64,000 nucleotides of DNA from Macrosoma leucophasiata (Eukaryota; Arthropoda; Insecta; Lepidoptera; Hedylidae). This document shows positions 11,260 through 21,351 of the stretch, piece after piece. Below the pieces are notes generated by a model, which was not told where the DNA came from, did not search any database, and was given only the letters and a program-made list of their open reading frames with translations. Position numbers and translations under genes: made by a program. The DNA lies in NCBI GenBank assembly GCA_036365455.1, contig JAWQUS010000016.1, forward strand, positions 15,337,001-15,401,000, read 5' to 3'. How positions within the stretch are numbered: the stretch's first letter is position 1; each line of letters starts with the position of its first letter.

Positions 11260-11939
11260 TTCATTGGGAATTATATGAACGTATTGTAGTATTGATGTGA
11301 TAAATACTAAGACTCCACTGTCTCTTCGTATCTACCTATGTCTGAAGACTACCCTTTGAACAATATTATATTTTATAGACTCTTTATATTTTTATAAGGT
11401 GTGTATTATATGGCATGACACATATTCGATGAACAACGGTGCTTTAAATTTGGCAGTAGAGAGAATAGTACCTAAAGGATGAACCTAAAAAATACGTATT
11501 GTTTTATTGCTACATGGCACGAATTTAATTTAAAATACTTCTTAATTAGCTCAGTTATTGTATGGGACACAAGTGAGCAAGAAAAATGTGTTGCTACACG
11601 ACAGCCTATTTTTATTATTTTATTTTAAAAAAAATACAATAAGGGCTTAACTAAATAGTACTAATAAACCTCACTTACGAGGTTTGTGCTAGTACTAGAC
11701 ACTTTTATAATAAAATTGTAACTTGTAGGTATATGTTCAAAAATGTTCTCTATGTCTAAAACTACTGGGTTTTACTAATTCATAACCGAATAACTAACGA
11801 AAAATAATATGGCAGCGTTAAGCTCACTGTTTAACAGCAGATATAAATGAGACGTCTGTTCACCATATCGAAGAATAAATAATATAATAATATACTCCTT
11901 ACTGAAAGTCTTCCCTTGTCAAGTTACAAACATAATTTT
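11260..11939. other. No gene seen
   Basis: AT-rich, presumably intronic or upstream sequence of the Dscam-like gene. No repeat termini recognised. Confidence 0.35.
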
Positions 11940-12680
11940 ATCGATAAAAAGTTATCAAAATCTGAAAGACGGCTCCAGATTATTCAATTTCAACTCAAAA
12001 TAATACGTCACGAATGTTATGTAATAGATATTTTCTAAGAGCAGCTACACCTTATTTGAGGCTCGAAAAAACATTTACTAAAAGCTAACTCAGATTTTAA
12101 AACAAAAAAGTGTTTTATTGAAAATCGAATAAATTTTCTAGGCTTTACAAATACAACCCTATAGCCAAAAACTTCAAGCTCTATACTGTTACCATAGCGC
12201 AGCCGTCAAAATAAGATTACCATAAAACGAATATATAGATACCATATAACTATATCAAACAAAATGCCACCAACTTTACTTAATACAACTCAAAAATACA
12301 CCCTGAAAATGAAATAAAATAAGGGCACCACACGCATCTCTCAAGGTTCCCGCCAAAACTCCCAGCCTAAGCTATCGATCTCATAATCAAAATCAACGTT
12401 CAATTCAAAGCAACACATCACTAATGCAATGTGATAGGTATTTTTGAAGATTTACTGTTTTATCGTAGATAGAGGACGATAAATCAGTTCTAGCAGCGAC
12501 TATCCTGAGCCCACGTTATTTAGTGCTCGAGAACGACCCACTTACTGAAAGCTAGCTCGGATTTTAAAACTCATATGATACCCCTTAAATTTAAATCCGA
12601 ACAAATTTACGACTTGCCATAAAAGTTGGCCTACATAGAGACAAGTTCGCACTATTATCGCAGCGCCTTAAATTCTTTCT
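11940..12680. repeat. Dispersed repeat R2 (two related segments)
   Basis: About 12355-12680 matches about 20380-20616 plus 21251-21320 almost base for base ('cgactatcctgagcccacgt', 'aaaagttggcctacatagag'). The stretch 11970-12110 is a diverged relative of the same repeat. The copy here is uninterrupted. The copy at 20.4 kb is split by a MITE, so this one approximates the pre-insertion site. Confidence 0.7.
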
Positions 12681-12720
12681 GAGTGTTATACTACTACACA
12701 TTTCTACTGATTTATATTGT

Positions 12721-12805
12721 ACTAGCTGTGCCCGCGACTTCGTCCACGTGAGAAATAATATGATTGTTCAGTATCTACCCGGACGAAGTCGTGGGCGCAG
12801 CTAGT
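12721..12805. repeat. Hairpin of two facing CTAG ends, copy 1
   Basis: Arms of 24 bp (12722-12745 and 12781-12804) differ at two positions. Each outer end is CTAG, preceded or followed by A/T as at Helitron 3' ends. The same structure occurs at 25994-26076, 37988-38068 and, shortened, at 60060-60102. Confidence 0.65.
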
Positions 12806-13370
12806 ATAAAAGTAGCCTAAGTTACTCCTTATTACATCAGCTATCTGCCAGTGAAAGTCCCGTCAAAATCGGAGACACTCAAATTCTATTTATTTGTATA
12901 TAGGTATCTAGGTATGTATGTATGTATGATTGTATGGAGATAAAAGTAGCCTAAGTTACTCCTTATCACATCAGCTATCTGCCAGTGAAAGTCCCGTCAA
13001 AATCGGAGACACTCAAATTCTATTTATTTGTATGTAGGTATGTATGTATGGAGATAAAAGTAGCCTAAGTTATTCCTTATTACATCAGCTACCTACCCGT
13101 GGAAGTCCCGTCAAAGTCGGATATACTTCAATTCTACTTATTTGTATGTAGGTATGTATGTATGTATGGAGATAAAAATAGCCTTAGTTATTCCTTATTA
13201 CATCAGCTACCTACCCGTCGAAGTCCCGTCAAAGTCGGATACACTCCAATTCTACTTATTTGTATGTAGGTATGTATGTATGTATGGATGTATGGAGATA
13301 AAAGTAGCCTAAGTTACTCCTTATAACATCAGCTATCTGCCGTCAAAATCGGTCCAGCCGTTCCCAAGAT
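12806..13370 (+). repeat. Tandem array of a repeat tail unit (about 110-135 bp)
   Basis: Five successive units begin near 12806, 12940, 13051, 13171 and 13297 with 'agtagcctaagttactcctt'. Each runs through 'gtgaaagtcccgtcaaaatc' and ends in a (GTAT)n stretch of varying length. The array finishes in 'cggtccagccgttcccaaga' and a (CAGA)-like tail at 13380-13400. A shorter array of about three units is at 26075-26340 and a single unit at 38070-38190. Confidence 0.8.
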
Positions 13371-13446
13371 AAGCCTCGCCAAACAGACAAACAGACAAAA
13401 ATTGTAAAAAATGTTGTTTTGGTATATGTACCGTGTATACATACAT
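13371..13446 (+). repeat. Mosaic repeat, left flank of the BEL insertion
   Basis: Continues the unit at 12806-13370 up to the LTR. The last five bases TACAT (13442-13446) are duplicated at 18835-18839 beyond the other LTR. The uninterrupted relative is at 38185-38310. Confidence 0.8.
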
Positions 13447-13802
13447 TGGTGGTGCGGTTTTTTAAGCGGTTTAGAATAGTGAAGATTGGTAGTGAGGGCA
13501 AAGAGACGGGATGTTGGGGTACCTTGACGATGGTGGATGTCTCCTCGGCACTGAACTGCGCTGTGGGCTGCTACTGCAGCCGCTGTACAGCGGTCGCGGG
13601 CTAGCGGTAGCGTTGCGGTGTGTCGTGCGCGCGCGTTCGCTTTCAACGGGCTTGTGTCGTGCGCGCGCTGGCCTCTCCGTCTCACCTCCACCGTCACAGG
13701 AGTAAGGACGAAGGAAGGGCGGAAGGCAGAGGGCAGGGGGAAGGCAGGCGACAATGCGATGCGCGCGCGCGGTTAATGCGGTGTATAAATTTGGCGGTAA
13801 CA
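13447..13802 (-). repeat. 3' LTR of the BEL/Pao element
   Basis: 356 bp, identical to 18479-18834 except for T at 13562 against G at 18594. GC-rich with many CpG and alternating cgcg stretches. Short open frames across it on both strands are not genes; the same frames appear in both LTRs. Confidence 0.93.
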
Positions 13803-13817
13803 TTTCCACCCCCCCTT
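13803..13817 (-). other. Polypurine tract
   Basis: The complement reads AAGGGGGGGTGGAAA directly against the 3' LTR, the expected plus-strand priming site. Confidence 0.8.
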
Positions 13818-13938
13818 AAAGGTTCACCTTTAAAATAATGCGTGTGTGAGAAAAAGAAAAAAAAATAAATAAAGTAAATAAGTTATATTATAATAAATAT
13901 ATAGAATAGTGATTCGTTTAGCGTGGATGGACAAGAAA

Positions 13939-15513
13939 TTAATGCTGTGGTATAGGACATACACGTACAACCGGACGTAGGTATACGCCAGTCGCAGTTC
14001 GCACAGAAACAACTCGTACTGAACCATCATTACTAGGACAAGTTTTCTCTATAATACCTAATGGCCAGGACAATGGCGGAGTATTGTTAGTCATTATAAC
14101 AACAATTGTTCCTGGTGCAATAGGAGCGGATGCTTTATTCCACTTACTCCTAATCTGTAAGTTACTTAAGTATTCCAGCTTCCATCTAGCCCAAAACGAT
14201 TGCACTATTTTATCCTGAAGTGCGTGTCTTTCGCGAAGCGTTGCGCCATCTTGTATTTCAGGTGCGGGCAAAGACCCCAATGGTGCGGTATGTAAAAAAT
14301 GACTAGGGGTTAGAACCGAAGGTTCTGCTGGATCTGAACTGAGGACAGAGAGCGGACGCGAATTTAACAAACACTCTACTTGAATTAAAACCGTATTTAA
14401 TTCCTCGTAGGAAAGCAGTTGCTGACCAATGACCTTGAAAAGGTGATTTTTTATAACCTTCACCATACTTTCCCAGCAACCACCGAAATGCGGTGCAGCG
14501 GGGCAATTAAATCGCCATTCAATCCGACTTTCAGATAACTGTTCTTCGAAACGTGATTTGTAGTCCTCATTCAGAAACTTATACAGATCTCTTAGGTATG
14601 AATTTGCACCCTTAAAATTAGTCCCGTTGTCAGAATACATAACTTGAACGGGACCGCGACGCGACAAAAATCTCTTTAACGCAGCCAAGAAACTGGGTGT
14701 ACTTAAATCAGTAGCTAGTTCAATATGAACAGCGCGTGTTGTTAAGCAAGTGAATACACATATATATGCTTTTCTACTTCTAACACCCCTGCCACGTATG
14801 GGGGTGTAAGCGATAGGACCGGCATAATCGCAACCGGTATGCATAAATGCTTTAACAGCGGCGACAGATCTGCTATCCGGCAGATCTGACATTATTGGAC
14901 AAACAGAACGCGGTTTCATACGATAGCAGCGGTAACAGAGGTGTACACGCTGACGTACAATTCTACGAGCGGACAAAATCCAGTAATTTTGTCTCAAAAG
15001 CGACATTAAATATTCTGGTCCAGCGTGCATATTTATGCGATGATAATGATCAATTAATAAAGAGACTATATGATCATTCCGTGGTAAAATTATTGGGTGT
15101 TTCTGATCATATGATAAATCAGAATTACCTAACCGGCCTCCTACTCTGATTAAACCGTCGCGGTCTAAGAAAGCACGAAGCTTATTAAAAACATTGGAGC
15201 ATGATTCATTATTTTGTAATTGAATGAGCTCCTGCGAAAAATATTTGCGTTGTAAAATTTGAAGCAATTTTAATTCTGCGAATTCTAAATCTTTAGCGGT
15301 TATAGTCGGTTCTTCATTACGTGGTAATAACTTACAAAATCTGAAAACATATACAATCGCGCGTAGTAATTTATTCCACGAAGATTTGCGTAGCGCGAGA
15401 TCATAGAGTACACATTCTACTGTAGGTGTGACGGCTACCTGTACGATCACCTTTTGTTCGGGTATACTTTCTGGTTCGTCCAGGGCGTAAATAGGCCATT
15501 GACTAGGCTCCAT
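13939..15513 (-). pseudogene. BEL/Pao pol, integrase part (separated by internal deletion)
   Basis: The 524-residue open frame covers the end of the pol polyprotein. It has a zinc-binding region (H156/H158/H163 then C193-x2-C196) and a catalytic core with D229 (CDYAGP), D295 (YSDNGTNF) and E348 (GGCWES), followed by the C-terminal part typical of BEL integrases. All three acidic catalytic residues are present. The ATG at 15513 lies inside the deletion junction and is probably not a natural start; in an intact element this region is part of one gag-pol frame. Integrase normally inserts the cDNA into the host genome. Confidence 0.88.
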
Positions 15514-15529
15514 GGCTAGCCATGGAGCC
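15506..15529. repeat. Perfect 24-bp palindrome at the pol deletion junction
   Basis: ggctccatggct is followed directly by its own reverse complement. It lies between the truncated RT start and the integrase frame and creates both the stop of the upstream ORF and the ATG of the downstream one. Adjacent bases 15526-15539 match, in inverse orientation, 14 nt of the LTR. Confidence 0.85.
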
Positions 15530-17807
15530 CGCGACCGCTATATATAACATCGGCTGTCATTGCAACGTTATATAAACGAAAATTACAAATTATTTCAAAG
15601 AGATCTCCCTGTAAATTAGGTCCACTATGTAAAATGTCATTAAGCGAGGTACCAGAAGTTGTTTGACAACTTGCATCGAGAACAGGACGGACTTTACTAG
15701 TGGATTTGTCTTCACGAATAACACCGTGATGCGGAATTACGTAATGCGGATTATTAAAGTTACTATGTTCATTGCTATGAACGATAGAGAGATATCCGTT
15801 ACGTATGTAATCTCTAAATACTTCATCGTAAGCAATTCTTAAAGCGGTCGAAGCCTCAAGTTTTCTTTCTAAACTCAAAAATCGTTTACGAGCTATATCG
15901 TATGAACTACCTAACGTAAAAACATCACCCCGAAAAGGTAATGCTACTTCATATCGCCCACTGACGGGATCACGTACAGTGGTGGCACGATATAATTCTT
16001 CGCATTCAACATCATCGCGATGTTGCGTAGGCGCGCTAGGAACTTCCTCAAGCTCCCAGAATTTTTTAATGAAACCGTCGATCGACGACTGAGGTTCAAC
16101 TACAGTACAACAAGTCGACGAGGTAGCGTTATAATCGAAAGCGATGGGAACGGATCCCATAATTACATAGCCTAGTACAGTTTCAATTGCTGGAGGCAAA
16201 CGCGTGTCACCCCCCCGAACTACGTTCGGTAGTAGCAAATGCGGAAACAAAGAAGCACCTATTAAAACGTCTATTGGACCAGGCGTATCAAATGTCAAGT
16301 CTGCAAGCGGTAATTCATTTGAATATGATAAAGCGGATCTGTCGACAACTACGGATGGAAGAGTATCCGTGATTTGATCGACAATTAAAGCGTTGATATT
16401 GTAATTAAGTTGCGTATTAAAGCGGGAAGTAAATTTTAAATGTGCAGAACCCTTAACAATTTTTTCCGAACCCCCAAATCCTTTTACAAGCGTTCGTTCT
16501 ATATTATGCGGTTTAATATTTAAACGCTCGCAGCAATTTGTCGTAATGAAATGAGACTGGCTTGCCGAATCCAGCAATACTCGAATGTTAACTAGAGAAT
16601 TGTCACCATCATACGCGAGAACCTGCGCTGTAGCTAACAAACAGGTCGTAGCGCTCGTAGCTAACTTACTACGCGAGCGCATCTCGTTGTTGTGAAGGTA
16701 GGAGCACAACGCCACATTTTCGTGCGGATTACCCTGCATTGGTAGTGAGGGTGCTGCGGTATTACAAGCAATAGGTGGCGTTTTAGTTACATTATCTAAT
16801 CGGCCTCGTGGCCGCTCATGATGCAAAGATGTATGATGGCGTCCATTGCATATTTTACAATGCGACATGGAACGACATTTAGACGAATTATGATGAATAC
16901 TGAGGCAATTAGTGCAGGCGTTTAATTCTCTAATTTTACGAAAGCGTTCCTCATGAGAGGCATCGATATAGCATTGACACAAATATAAAGCACTATGGAC
17001 TTGCCCTTTACAAAGACAATTCTTGCGTTGAAAATTATTATTGTTCATAGCACTAGTAACATATGATTGGTACTTAGGGGCTGCATTGCTAGAGCGCGAA
17101 GGCAAACTTCTTTTAGCCACGTTAACATTTTTTACGGCGGTAGTTGTAGTTTGTTGCAATATTTTAAGCTGCTTCGTTACGAAATTAACAAGACTATCGA
17201 AAGTAGGTATTTCATCGTTATCCCTACTCATCTCAAAGGAGCTCACTGTATTCATATCAAGCCCCCTGAGAGCGATATGTAAAACGAATAAATCCAATAA
17301 ATTTTCCATGTTAATATTTTTTAATGCACGGTAAGCGCCTACAAATCCGTCCAAAAACGACTCGAAACCATCTACGGAACCTTGTGTTACTGCCTTAAAC
17401 TGCAATATTTGATCAATATATGCAGCAGCAAGTGTACGTTTATCTTCAAATTTATTTATTAAAGAATCAATAATTAACGAATAATTTTCTGGTGAAGGCG
17501 TGATTCGCGAACAAAAATTACTAGCCTTTCCTTGTAGTTTACCGAGCAAATAATATAATTTCTCCGCGTCGGTAAGGGACGGATTATCATGTACGTTAGA
17601 TTTAAAACTCGCAAAAAATAACGGCCACTCCTTAATATTTCCGTTAAACGATATCAATTCTATTGGCGGTAATCGGGAAAAAACTTTCTTCACTGAATCA
17701 CCACTGTCGTTATTTTTCCCATTATTTGAAGAACAAAGAATATTATTTAGTCGTTTCACTTTACTAAATAATCTTTCGAAAGAACTAAGGTATTTAAAAT
17801 CAGGCAT
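15516..17807 (-). pseudogene. BEL/Pao gag, protease and first part of reverse transcriptase
   Basis: The 763-residue frame contains a gag region of the retrotransposon DUF1759 type (about residues 45-215), two zinc-knuckle-like motifs (CTNC...H....C at 297-311 and CKIC...H....H at 317-330), an aspartic-protease region with LLDSASQ at 411-417, and the start of the RT domain from about 690 (VRPVLDAS at 706-713). The frame breaks after MTADV (750-754), just where RT would continue, and ends in a few junction-encoded residues. The YVDD-type catalytic box and RNase H are absent. It is in frame with the short ORF upstream, from which only a TAA separates it. Confidence 0.9.
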
Positions 17808-17813
17808 CTTTTT

Positions 17814-18053
17814 TTAATCTAAATCCATCAAACGTTCGTTATAATCGTCTACTACCTGATGAAATTCAGTACGAAGCGTTTCTATGTTACTACAGGAATC
17901 CAAAAATTCCTCTTTTATTAAATCGTTTGTTTTAGCGTTAATTGACAAATCGTAAATTTGTTGTAGACATTCGAACAGACAATTACGTTTATTTTCCAAC
18001 AGCAATAACTTCCTGTCGATCTCAACAGCGACGTCTTGCATTTTCTTAGACAT
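17814..18053 (-). pseudogene. BEL/Pao gag N-terminus, cut off by an in-frame stop
   Basis: 79 residues beginning MSKKMQ, rich in charged heptad-like stretches (likely coiled coil). The TAA at 17814-17816 is in the same frame as the ATG at 17807, with two lysine codons between (gat taa aaa aag atg). In this family the region is usually the N-terminus of a single Gag, so the stop is probably a nonsense mutation. Read-through or re-initiation at 17807 cannot be excluded. Confidence 0.7.
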
Positions 18054-18456
18054 ATTAAATTAAATAAGTTCAGAATAAAAGACAAAAAAATGCAAATTAA
18101 ATATATGCCTACGAAATATTAATACGAAAAACTCGTTACGATTGACACTGCAGAATATGCACAAAATGGCGGTCAGCGATACGTAATTAGTATTACGTAA
18201 TAAGAGCGGCAAGCGGTATAAAATCACGATTCTAGATAATATCCTAACGCATGTATGTGTATAGAATAGAACTATGAATAATGATTAGCAAGTGGACTGT
18301 ATATAGCGGTTGTTTAATGATATATGATATAAAATGCGTATATGAATGCGTGTATATAGGTATGCGTGTTATATTTTATATACTAAGCGTGTAGATAAAT
18401 TATTTAAAGGTATTCCTTAAAGGGCGAGGTACAGAAAGAACATCGAAATAAATATG

Positions 18457-18474
18457 ATCCGGCTCGAAGGACCA
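18457..18474 (-). other. tRNA primer-binding site
   Basis: The complement starts TGGTCCTTCGAGCCGG four bases inside the 5' LTR. TGG pairs with the CCA end and TTCGA with the T-loop of a tRNA. I do not assign the tRNA species. Confidence 0.8.
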
Positions 18475-18478
18475 CTTA

Positions 18479-18834
18479 TGGTGGTGCGGTTTTTTAAGCG
18501 GTTTAGAATAGTGAAGATTGGTAGTGAGGGCAAAGAGACGGGATGTTGGGGTACCTTGACGATGGTGGATGTCTCCTCGGCACTGAACTGCGCGGTGGGC
18601 TGCTACTGCAGCCGCTGTACAGCGGTCGCGGGCTAGCGGTAGCGTTGCGGTGTGTCGTGCGCGCGCGTTCGCTTTCAACGGGCTTGTGTCGTGCGCGCGC
18701 TGGCCTCTCCGTCTCACCTCCACCGTCACAGGAGTAAGGACGAAGGAAGGGCGGAAGGCAGAGGGCAGGGGGAAGGCAGGCGACAATGCGATGCGCGCGC
18801 GCGGTTAATGCGGTGTATAAATTTGGCGGTAACA
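18479..18834 (-). repeat. 5' LTR of the BEL/Pao element
   Basis: 356 bp, TG...CA, one mismatch to the 3' LTR. It should carry the element promoter; on the minus strand a TTTATACACC motif lies near the LTR start (about 18815). It is followed on the right by the target duplicate TACAT (18835-18839). Confidence 0.93.
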
Positions 18835-19945
18835 TACATATATTATGCATTTAGTAAAAAACGGTTATTTTAATATTACAAACAGACACTCCAATTTTAT
18901 TTATTTGTATAGATTTATTATGGAAGGTAATATACCACATAAGACTGGTGGTATAGCTCCAGTAACGGAGCTCGCGGGCGTTTTTTTTTTCTTTATAGCG
19001 GTATCAGAAATACATAATTTGTGAAAATGTTAGCTTCCCAGCTATCACTATTTATGAGATACAGACTGGTGACAGATAGACCGACGGACAGACAGTCAGA
19101 CAGACAGCGGAGGACTAGTAATCCATTGGGTCCGTTTTTACCTTTTAGGTACGAAACCCCCTAAAAGATAGAACTAAGATACAGAATAGCTTAGAAATAT
19201 TCGATATGATTCTTTAAATTGTCATTTTTTTTTTATTTCTGAACCGATTGACATGAAACAAACACTAAATGTTAAGTGTAACTTACCACAATATATTAGG
19301 TTGGGGAAAAAGTTTCTTCGCATTTTTTAAGATAATTTAAAACATTTTTTAATATAGTTTATTTAAATTTAACTAAAGTATGTATGTACCATTTTGTTCG
19401 ATAACCTTTTGCCATCTTGTAGGTAGGGACACGATCCCATTGCTATTAAAATTTTGGGACTTCTCATAAAAAAAAATGTATCGAATTTCTTCATTAGATT
19501 CACTCATCTTGACAGTACGAAAAACAAATGAAAATCACACATTTGCCTAACTTGAATTTGGAATTATGTTCTTTAAAATTTTAACTTTCAATGATACCAA
19601 AACCAGCCAGATACAAATACTTCAGCCAAAGAGATTTTATTACAAGTTCATACATACTATAATGCGAAAAGACTTTTTCCCCAACCTATTATTAATGAAA
19701 CCCGCAAATCGAACCAGCCGTTTCTGATATTAGCGTGTACAAACACACAGACAAACAGATATTTTTCCGGGATAAAAAGTACCCAGTTTTGTGCGCCAAA
19801 GGTTATAGTATAATCATACCAAGTTTCATTGTAATCGGACCGGTAGTTTTTCTGTGATGCTTGAACAAACAGACAGACAGACAGACAAAAAATTTTCTAA
19901 TCACATATTTGGGTTCGGTATCGATCTAGTAACATCCCCTGGTAT
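18835..19945 (+). repeat. Mosaic repeat, right part (interrupted by a mariner derivative)
   Basis: Collinear with 26470-27240: 'aaacagacactccaatttta', 'ttagcttcccagctatcact', a (CAGA)-rich run, 'acgaaaccccctaaaagata', 'tcattgtaatcggaccggta', ending at 'catcccctggtattt'. It contains a 45-bp piece of the LA LINE head with poly-T at 18945-18990 that is absent from the second copy. Confidence 0.75.
19299..19686. mobile_element. Short mariner-type element, TA target duplication
   Basis: The inverted ends begin GGTTGGGGAAAAAGT and mirror each other over about 26 bp with two differences. They are flanked by TA at 19297-19298 and 19687-19688. Internal text such as 'cattttgttcgataaccttt' recalls deletion derivatives of mariner. 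At 388 bp it cannot encode a transposase. The collinear copy at 27010 lacks it. Confidence 0.85.
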
Positions 19946-20126
19946 TTATTTTTTCAATATTTATAATGTACAGAATTTACACTTCTACAGTTTTATTATA
20001 AGTATAGATTATGAAAATTACAGTTAGAGTACTTTAATGCTATTTTTCTGTCTATCAGTTGAGTATCAAAGTTGTTACTACAATCTTCGGACGTTGTTAT
20101 AAAATCTAGTGACCTGAATTAAATTA

Positions 20127-20310
20127 AGGCGATTTACAAACGGGACCGCGCCGCCGCAGTTTGCAGGAGGTTTGGTGGAGGTGAGTAAACTAGTCTGTGC
20201 GGTTGGGCGGTGTAGTGTGAATGGTATCAACATTCATAATAGAGAGGCCAAGCGACAAATCCGCTTCACCGCCTACCGCAGCGGCGCGCGGTCCCGTGTG
20301 TGAATCGCCT
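20127..20310. mobile_element. MITE with about 26-bp inverted ends, TA duplication
   Basis: The ends 'aggcgatttacaaacgggac' and 'gtcccgtgtgtgaatcgcct' mirror each other with few changes. TA lies at 20125-20126 and 20311-20312. The centre is GC-rich and non-coding. The terminal motif resembles that of the element at 39396. Confidence 0.8.
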
Positions 20311-20319
20311 TAGCTTCTG

Positions 20320-20616
20320 TATCTGAAGCTGAATAAACTATGACAGTTATCATAAGGCCCAAAAAATTTCGCCAGGTTAAGTTATCGATACGAGTATACG
20401 AAACATCAATGCTCAGTTCAAAATAACACATCACTTATTCAATGTGACAGGTATTTTTGAAGATTTACTGTTTCATCGTTAATAGAGGACGATAAATCAG
20501 TACTAGCAGCGACTATCCTGAGCCCACGTTATTTAGTGCTCGAGAACGACCCACTTACTGAAAGCTAGGTCGGATTTTAAAACTCATATGATACCCCTTA
20601 AATTTAAATCCGAATA
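20320..20616. repeat. Dispersed repeat R2, second copy, left part
   Basis: Matches 12355-12600 and continues at 21251-21320 after the inserted MITE. A diverged relative of the first part is at about 22240-22330. Confidence 0.65.
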
Positions 20617-21250
20617 AAGGAGATGTTGCGAGCTCGGCTCTGGTTCGTACATGTCCTTAAAAAATGGGTAAATTAAAGATGAAGCCGAAAAAAATACAAT
20701 TAATTTATTCAAGAATATATTTTAGAGTCACAACCACATTTAATTCAAAAGATTTTATCATTTTCAGCCATGTCCAACATGGCGGCGATACAGCTGACGC
20801 TTGGAATAGTACCTATGTAGATAAAACAAAACTAATGCTATCTGTATCTTATTAGTGCATCACATATTATCAAAAAAATCGACGATCGATGTATCAAATC
20901 GATCAATTTTAAGAAGTTCCGATGATTTTTTTAAAATTGGAAATCGTTTATTATGGTATGAACACATAAATCGATTTCGATAGTATTTATAAAATACAAC
21001 TTTTTTCTCCAAGTACTGTGTAATCAAAAAAACAATTTAAATGATGAAAATGTCAAAATGACATCGCCCGCCATATTCGCCATGTTGGTTTTGAGTTGCA
21101 ATTCTAACTGCAAATAATGTTTTGTAACTGCAAATAAAGCTAAATAAGTGAAAATATGCAGTAAAAAACCTTTTTATATTGATTTTGCCTGTTAATGATA
21201 TTGTGTACAATACATGGCCGGAGGTCCATACATTTTTGCAACATCTCCTT
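20617..21250. mobile_element. MITE family M2, copy 1 (AAGGAGATGTTG ends)
   Basis: A 634-bp element with ends AAGGAGATGTTG / CAACATCTCCTT and TA on each side (20615-20616 and 21251-21252). It sits inside repeat R2, and the empty version is at about 12600. A second, inverted copy is at 53434-53907. The ORF at 20664-20855 inside it is not conserved in the second copy. Confidence 0.8.
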
Positions 21251-21351
21251 TACGCCTCGCCATAAAAGTTGGCCTACATAGAGACAAGTTCGCACGATTA
21301 TCGCGTCGCCTTAAATTCTATCTTAGATTTATTGCAGTATGAAGTTTCTGA

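Larger units (their letters stand above)
13447..18834 (-). mobile_element. BEL/Pao-type LTR retrotransposon, defective full-length insertion
   Basis: The element is 5388 bp on the minus strand, bounded by two 356-bp LTRs (TG...CA) and a 5-bp target duplication TACAT. Order in the sense direction: 5' LTR, a primer-binding site complementary to a tRNA 3' end, leader, gag, aspartic protease, the first residues of the reverse transcriptase, an abrupt break, integrase, polypurine tract, 3' LTR. Most of RT and all of RNase H are missing, about 1.5-2 kb by comparison with the usual family layout, so the copy cannot move on its own. No envelope-like ORF is present. The two LTRs differ at one position. 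Confidence 0.93.

Noticed and set aside
13329..13838. Several overlapping ORFs on both strands in the LTR
   Set aside because: The same frames recur in the second LTR (18400-18873); GC-rich LTR sequence simply lacks stops.
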